DNA of 7,820 bases, taken from contig CAZLED010000101.1 in NCBI GenBank assembly GCA_964558485.1, positions 1 through 7,820 on the forward strand. Direction: 5' to 3'. This stretch comes from UMGS1696 sp964558485 (GTDB lineage Bacteria; Bacillota; Clostridia; Oscillospirales; CAG-272). Both the position numbers and the translations under genes were made by a program. Every line of letters begins with the position of its first letter. Position 1 is the stretch's first letter. Below are positions 6,261 through 7,820 of the stretch, one piece after another. A model generated the notes under the pieces. It saw only the letters and a program-made list of their open reading frames with translations. It was not told where the DNA came from and ran no database searches.

Positions 6261-6530
6261 TCAACTGTCATAGATCTCTCGGCGATGACCAACCGAAATG
6301 ACCAGGATGACGACACGCTCGTCCTGCAGCTCGGCTAAGATCCGGTAATCGCCTACCCGGTACCGCCATTGTCCGACCCGATTGGCCGTCAACGCTTTCC
6401 CGTGGAGCCGTGGATCCTCGCAGCCTTCCAGATTCTTTCGCATCCAGCCGGTGAGCAGGGCCGCCGTGTGCTTGTCCATTTTTTTCAGCTGCTTCATCGC
6501 TTCTTTGGATAAAACAACCTGCCACTTCAT
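6261..6530 (-). CDS. RelE/ParE-superfamily toxin (type II toxin-antitoxin)
   Basis: An 89-residue basic protein with the RelE fold signature: MKWQVVLSKEAMKQLKKMDK (strand-helix opening), a central PRLHGKALTA segment, then W55-R-Y-R-V-G-D-Y-R-I strand and the end VGHRREIY with H82, R83, R84 and Y87, which correspond to the basic and tyrosine residues that RelE-family ribosome-dependent mRNA interferases use. Length is typical (85-95). ATG 6530 overlaps the antitoxin stop by ATGA, so translation is coupled; no separate strong ribosome site is present. All expected residues are present, so it looks functional. The toxin's target (mRNA in the ribosome versus gyrase as in ParE) is not fixed by sequence, but the H-R-R-x-x-Y end favours RelE-like action. 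The 3' neighbour is the GH2 gene. Confidence 0.85.
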   Translation of the reverse strand: MKWQVVLSKEAMKQLKKMDKHTAALLTGWMRKNLEGCEDPRLHGKALTANRVGQWRYRVGDYRILAELQDERVVILVISVGHRREIYDS

Positions 6531-6748
6531 GAGAGCCCAAGCTCCCGTTCGGCTTCGTCCAAGGTGTAGGTGGTGGGATCTTCCCGGAAGGCTGCCATTG
6601 CCTTTTCGTACGCAGCAAGGTCATATTCGTCCTCGATCCGTTCCAACACCGACCGGCGCAGCAGCTCCGATACGCTGATCCCACACAACTTGGCATACTG
6701 TCGGATCAGGTCCGCTTCCGCATCATTCAATCGCATGGATATGGTCAT
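6527..6748 (-). CDS. RelB-like ribbon-helix-helix antitoxin
   Basis: A 73-residue acidic protein starting at ATG 6748. AAAGGAGGTG (6755-6764) lies 6 bases upstream; an in-frame GTG at 6757 is inside that site and cannot be the start. The N-terminus TISMRL forms the DNA-contacting beta-strand and ADLIRQYAKLCGISVSELLRRSVL the two helices of a ribbon-helix-helix domain (about 2-36). The C-terminal half (EDEYDLAAYEKAMAAF... TLDEAERELGL) is the acidic toxin-wrapping tail, in the style of DUF6290/RelB-like antitoxins. It is the first gene of the pair and should neutralise the toxin by protein contact and repress its own promoter through the palindrome at 6770-6784. Stop TGA 6527-6529 overlaps the toxin ATG. 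Confidence 0.85.
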   Translation of the reverse strand: MTISMRLNDAEADLIRQYAKLCGISVSELLRRSVLERIEDEYDLAAYEKAMAAFREDPTTYTLDEAERELGLS

Positions 6749-6769
6749 ATACAGCACCTCCTTTATCTA

Positions 6770-6784
6770 TAATACATTGTATTA
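6770..6784. promoter_or_regulatory. Palindromic candidate operator of the toxin-antitoxin operon
   Basis: TAATAC-ATT-GTATTA is a perfect 6-bp-arm inverted repeat with a 3-base centre. It covers the -10 box (6776-6781) and ends 5 bases before the antitoxin's ribosome site. Ribbon-helix-helix antitoxins bind short palindromes over their own promoters, so this is the natural autoregulatory operator; binding itself is inferred. Confidence 0.6.
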
Positions 6785-6805
6785 CATCCACCTCTATTTT
6801 GTCAA
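6776..6805 (-). promoter_or_regulatory. Sigma-A promoter of the toxin-antitoxin operon
   Basis: Perfect -35 TTGACA (6800-6805), 18-base spacer (6782-6799) and -10 TACAAT (6776-6781) on the minus strand. The start would fall near 6769, giving a leader of about 20 bases ahead of ATG 6748. No terminator is seen between the toxin and the GH2 gene, so transcripts may continue into it. Confidence 0.78.
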
Positions 6806-6814
6806 TAGGCACAC

Positions 6815-6835
6815 GAAAAAATTCCGATTTTTTTC
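6815..6835 (-). terminator. Weak A/T hairpin after the GDPD gene
   Basis: GAAAAAA (6815-6821) and TTTTTTC (6829-6835) are complementary with a 7-base loop, 18 bases past the GDPD stop. On the minus strand the second arm supplies a six-base T-run ending in TTTTTTCGTG. A stem that is almost all A-T is a poor terminator, but nothing better is present before the toxin-antitoxin promoter. Confidence 0.35.
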
Positions 6836-6852
6836 ACATTCTGCACACACGA

Positions 6853-7668
6853 TCAATACCGTTCATCGGTATACACGCCCGATATACCCATGTCAAAATA
6901 CACCTGCTGTGCCTCGGTACCGTTGACCGTATGCACATACAGCGGCACGCCGGAACCAAGCATTCCCGCCACGTAGCCGTCCACGTCGCACAGCTCGTAG
7001 GCAAAGGTGTAGCCCAGCAGTGGATGGGTCTGGGCAAAGGCGGTCAGTGCCTTGGTGTCGGTCTTGCTGTTCCAGTCCAGGCGATACAGGGTGTAGATGA
7101 TATGCCCAAACCCGGCTTCCCGAACGGCGTCGTATTCGCTGCCATCATAGATCTGGACGATGAACCGGTCGATAAGCGCCGGATAGTCGGCGGCGATCTT
7201 GGCGGCTCCTTCGGTATTGCGATCCTTGATGTCCGTGACGATGTACAGATCCGGGTGCTCCGTCATATAGTCGGCCAGCGAATCCAGCCACAGCGGCGTG
7301 TACCGGTCGTAGATCTGACAGGCCTGGAACTCTGCCAGGGTCAGTGCCGTGCCGTCTGCCGGGATCGCCGAAGTATACTGCCGGTACCAGTCGTGGATGC
7401 AGGCCAGCTCTCCGTCGGCAGTGAACTGGAAATCGATCTCCACGTAGCGGCACCCGGCGTCGTAGGTCCGCTCCAGCGCTTCCAGACTGTTGGAGCCTGC
7501 CATGCCATCGATGTCCCCGGCGGCGTGGATGATGTAGCGGATGTCCTCCTGCAGGGCAGCTTGCTCCGCCGGGATCGACCATGTTTCTGTCGATGCAGCA
7601 GGGGCACAGCCGCAGAGCACCACTCCACATAGCAGGAGCGCACACAGCTTGGTCATTTTTTGTTTCAC
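6853..7668 (-). CDS. Glycerophosphodiester phosphodiesterase-family lipoprotein
   Basis: A 271-residue protein. GTG 7668 is preferred because GGGAGG (7676-7681) is 7 bases upstream; ATG 7656, four codons later, is 19 bases from it. The N-terminus is basic (KQKMTK), then a hydrophobic core and lipobox LCGC with C21 as lipid attachment site, so it is membrane-anchored outside the cell. The GDPD fold signatures are H48 in IIHAAG, NSLEAL (60-65), E77 and D79 in YVEIDF (metal ligands), H92-D93 in CIHDWY (second catalytic His) and VTDIKD. The family hydrolyses glycerophosphodiesters to glycerol-3-phosphate plus an alcohol. The usual HRG motif reads HAAG here, i.e. the phosphate-contacting Arg is Ala; this occurs in a clostridial sub-branch, so substrate may differ (phospholipid head group, teichoic acid or other phosphodiester). 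No clear promoter precedes it. Confidence 0.85.
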   Translation of the reverse strand: MKQKMTKLCALLLCGVVLCGCAPAASTETWSIPAEQAALQEDIRYIIHAAGDIDGMAGSNSLEALERTYDAGCRYVEIDFQFTADGELACIHDWYRQYTSAIPADGTALTLAEFQACQIYDRYTPLWLDSLADYMTEHPDLYIVTDIKDRNTEGAAKIAADYPALIDRFIVQIYDGSEYDAVREAGFGHIIYTLYRLDWNSKTDTKALTAFAQTHPLLGYTFAYELCDVDGYVAGMLGSGVPLYVHTVNGTEAQQVYFDMGISGVYTDERY

Positions 7669-7675
7669 GAAATAG

Positions 7676-7681
7676 CCTCCC
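7676..7681 (-). promoter_or_regulatory. Ribosome binding site deciding a GTG start for GDPD
   Basis: On the minus strand GGGAGG stands 7 bases before GTG 7668, ideal spacing, while the nearby ATG 7656 would be 19 bases away. This supports the GTG start and four extra N-terminal residues (V/M-K-Q-K) before the lipoprotein signal. Confidence 0.65.
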
Positions 7682-7700
7682 AACGAATTGGAACCCACAA

Positions 7701-7735
7701 GAACAAACAAAAAGCGGAGGGCATGACCGGCTCCG
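7701..7735 (-). terminator. Terminator of the acidic-tail gene upstream of GDPD
   Basis: CGGAG (7715-7719) pairs with CTCCG (7731-7735) over an 11-base loop, and on the minus strand the stem is followed after one base by TTTTTGTTTGTTC. It lies 45 bases past the TAA at 7781-7783. An alternative fold uses ATGGCCG/CGGTCAT further up the same stretch. The stem is short, so termination may be incomplete and could feed GDPD. Confidence 0.5.
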
Positions 7736-7780
7736 GCCATTCCCCCCACCATATTTGTCTTGTGCTATGTACGACAGCGA

Positions 7781-7820
7781 TTATTCAGCGTCGTCGTAGT
7801 TGTCGTCAGCTTCGGTTTCC
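7781..7820 (-). CDS. C-terminal tail of an unidentified protein (partial)
   Basis: Reading the minus strand from the right edge gives ETEADDNYDDAE followed by TAA (7781-7783). The run is strongly acidic, as in C-terminal tails of several cytoplasmic proteins (gyrase A, some secretion or polymerase subunits). Only 12 residues are visible, so no family can be named. Support comes from the coding-like sequence ending in TAA and from the hairpin with T-run just downstream. The 45-base space to the terminator and the following GDPD gene fit a gene transcribed in the same direction. Confidence 0.5.
   Translation of the reverse strand, partial: ETEADDNYDDAE

Overview
The window looks like chromosomal DNA of a moderately GC-rich, low-abundance-of-operons Firmicute, most like the Ruminococcus/Oscillospiraceae group of gut Clostridia. 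The basis is an AddA-type (not RecB) helicase-nuclease end, strong AGGAGG-type ribosome sites, textbook sigma-A promoters (TTGACN-17-TATAAT or TACAAT), Gram-positive lipoproteins, an SLH/ricin-like/M23 secreted protein and a cytoplasmic GH2 glycosidase. Species is not determinable by eye. TGA is used as an ordinary stop by four genes here, so the genetic code is standard.

Layout: bases 1-659 (+) are the C-terminal nuclease domain of AddA, running in from the left edge. A bidirectional terminator hairpin (693-734) separates it from everything else, all of which is on the minus strand. 834-2618 (-) is a secreted SLH + ricin-like + M23 (LytM) protein whose frame is interrupted by one in-frame TGA (1155-1157) between the two halves of the peptidase active site; it has a strong promoter (2723-2751), a hairpin-rich leader and three 15-bp repeats at the signal-peptide start. 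2897-4183 (-) is a beta-propeller (TolB/PD40-like) lipoprotein with its own promoter. 4461-6203 (-) is an intact intracellular GH2 glycosidase followed by a nested hairpin and a terminator. 6261-6530 and 6527-6748 (-) are a RelE-type toxin and an RHH antitoxin overlapping by ATGA, with a promoter whose -10 box lies in a palindrome; the glycosidase lies only 57 bp downstream and has no clear promoter of its own. 6853-7668 (-) is a lipoprotein of the glycerophosphodiester phosphodiesterase family. The last 40 bases (7781-7820, -) are the acidic C-terminus of another gene, followed by a terminator.

The genes do not form one pathway. Three encode cell-surface proteins (wall hydrolase remnant, propeller lipoprotein, GDPD lipoprotein), one is catabolic (GH2), one pair is a toxin-antitoxin module, and one is DNA repair. 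I see no phage, transposase, CRISPR array, tRNA or rRNA. The points most worth checking are the TGA inside the M23 gene, the unusual repeat-containing leader of that gene, and the apparent toxin-antitoxin-GH2 transcription unit.
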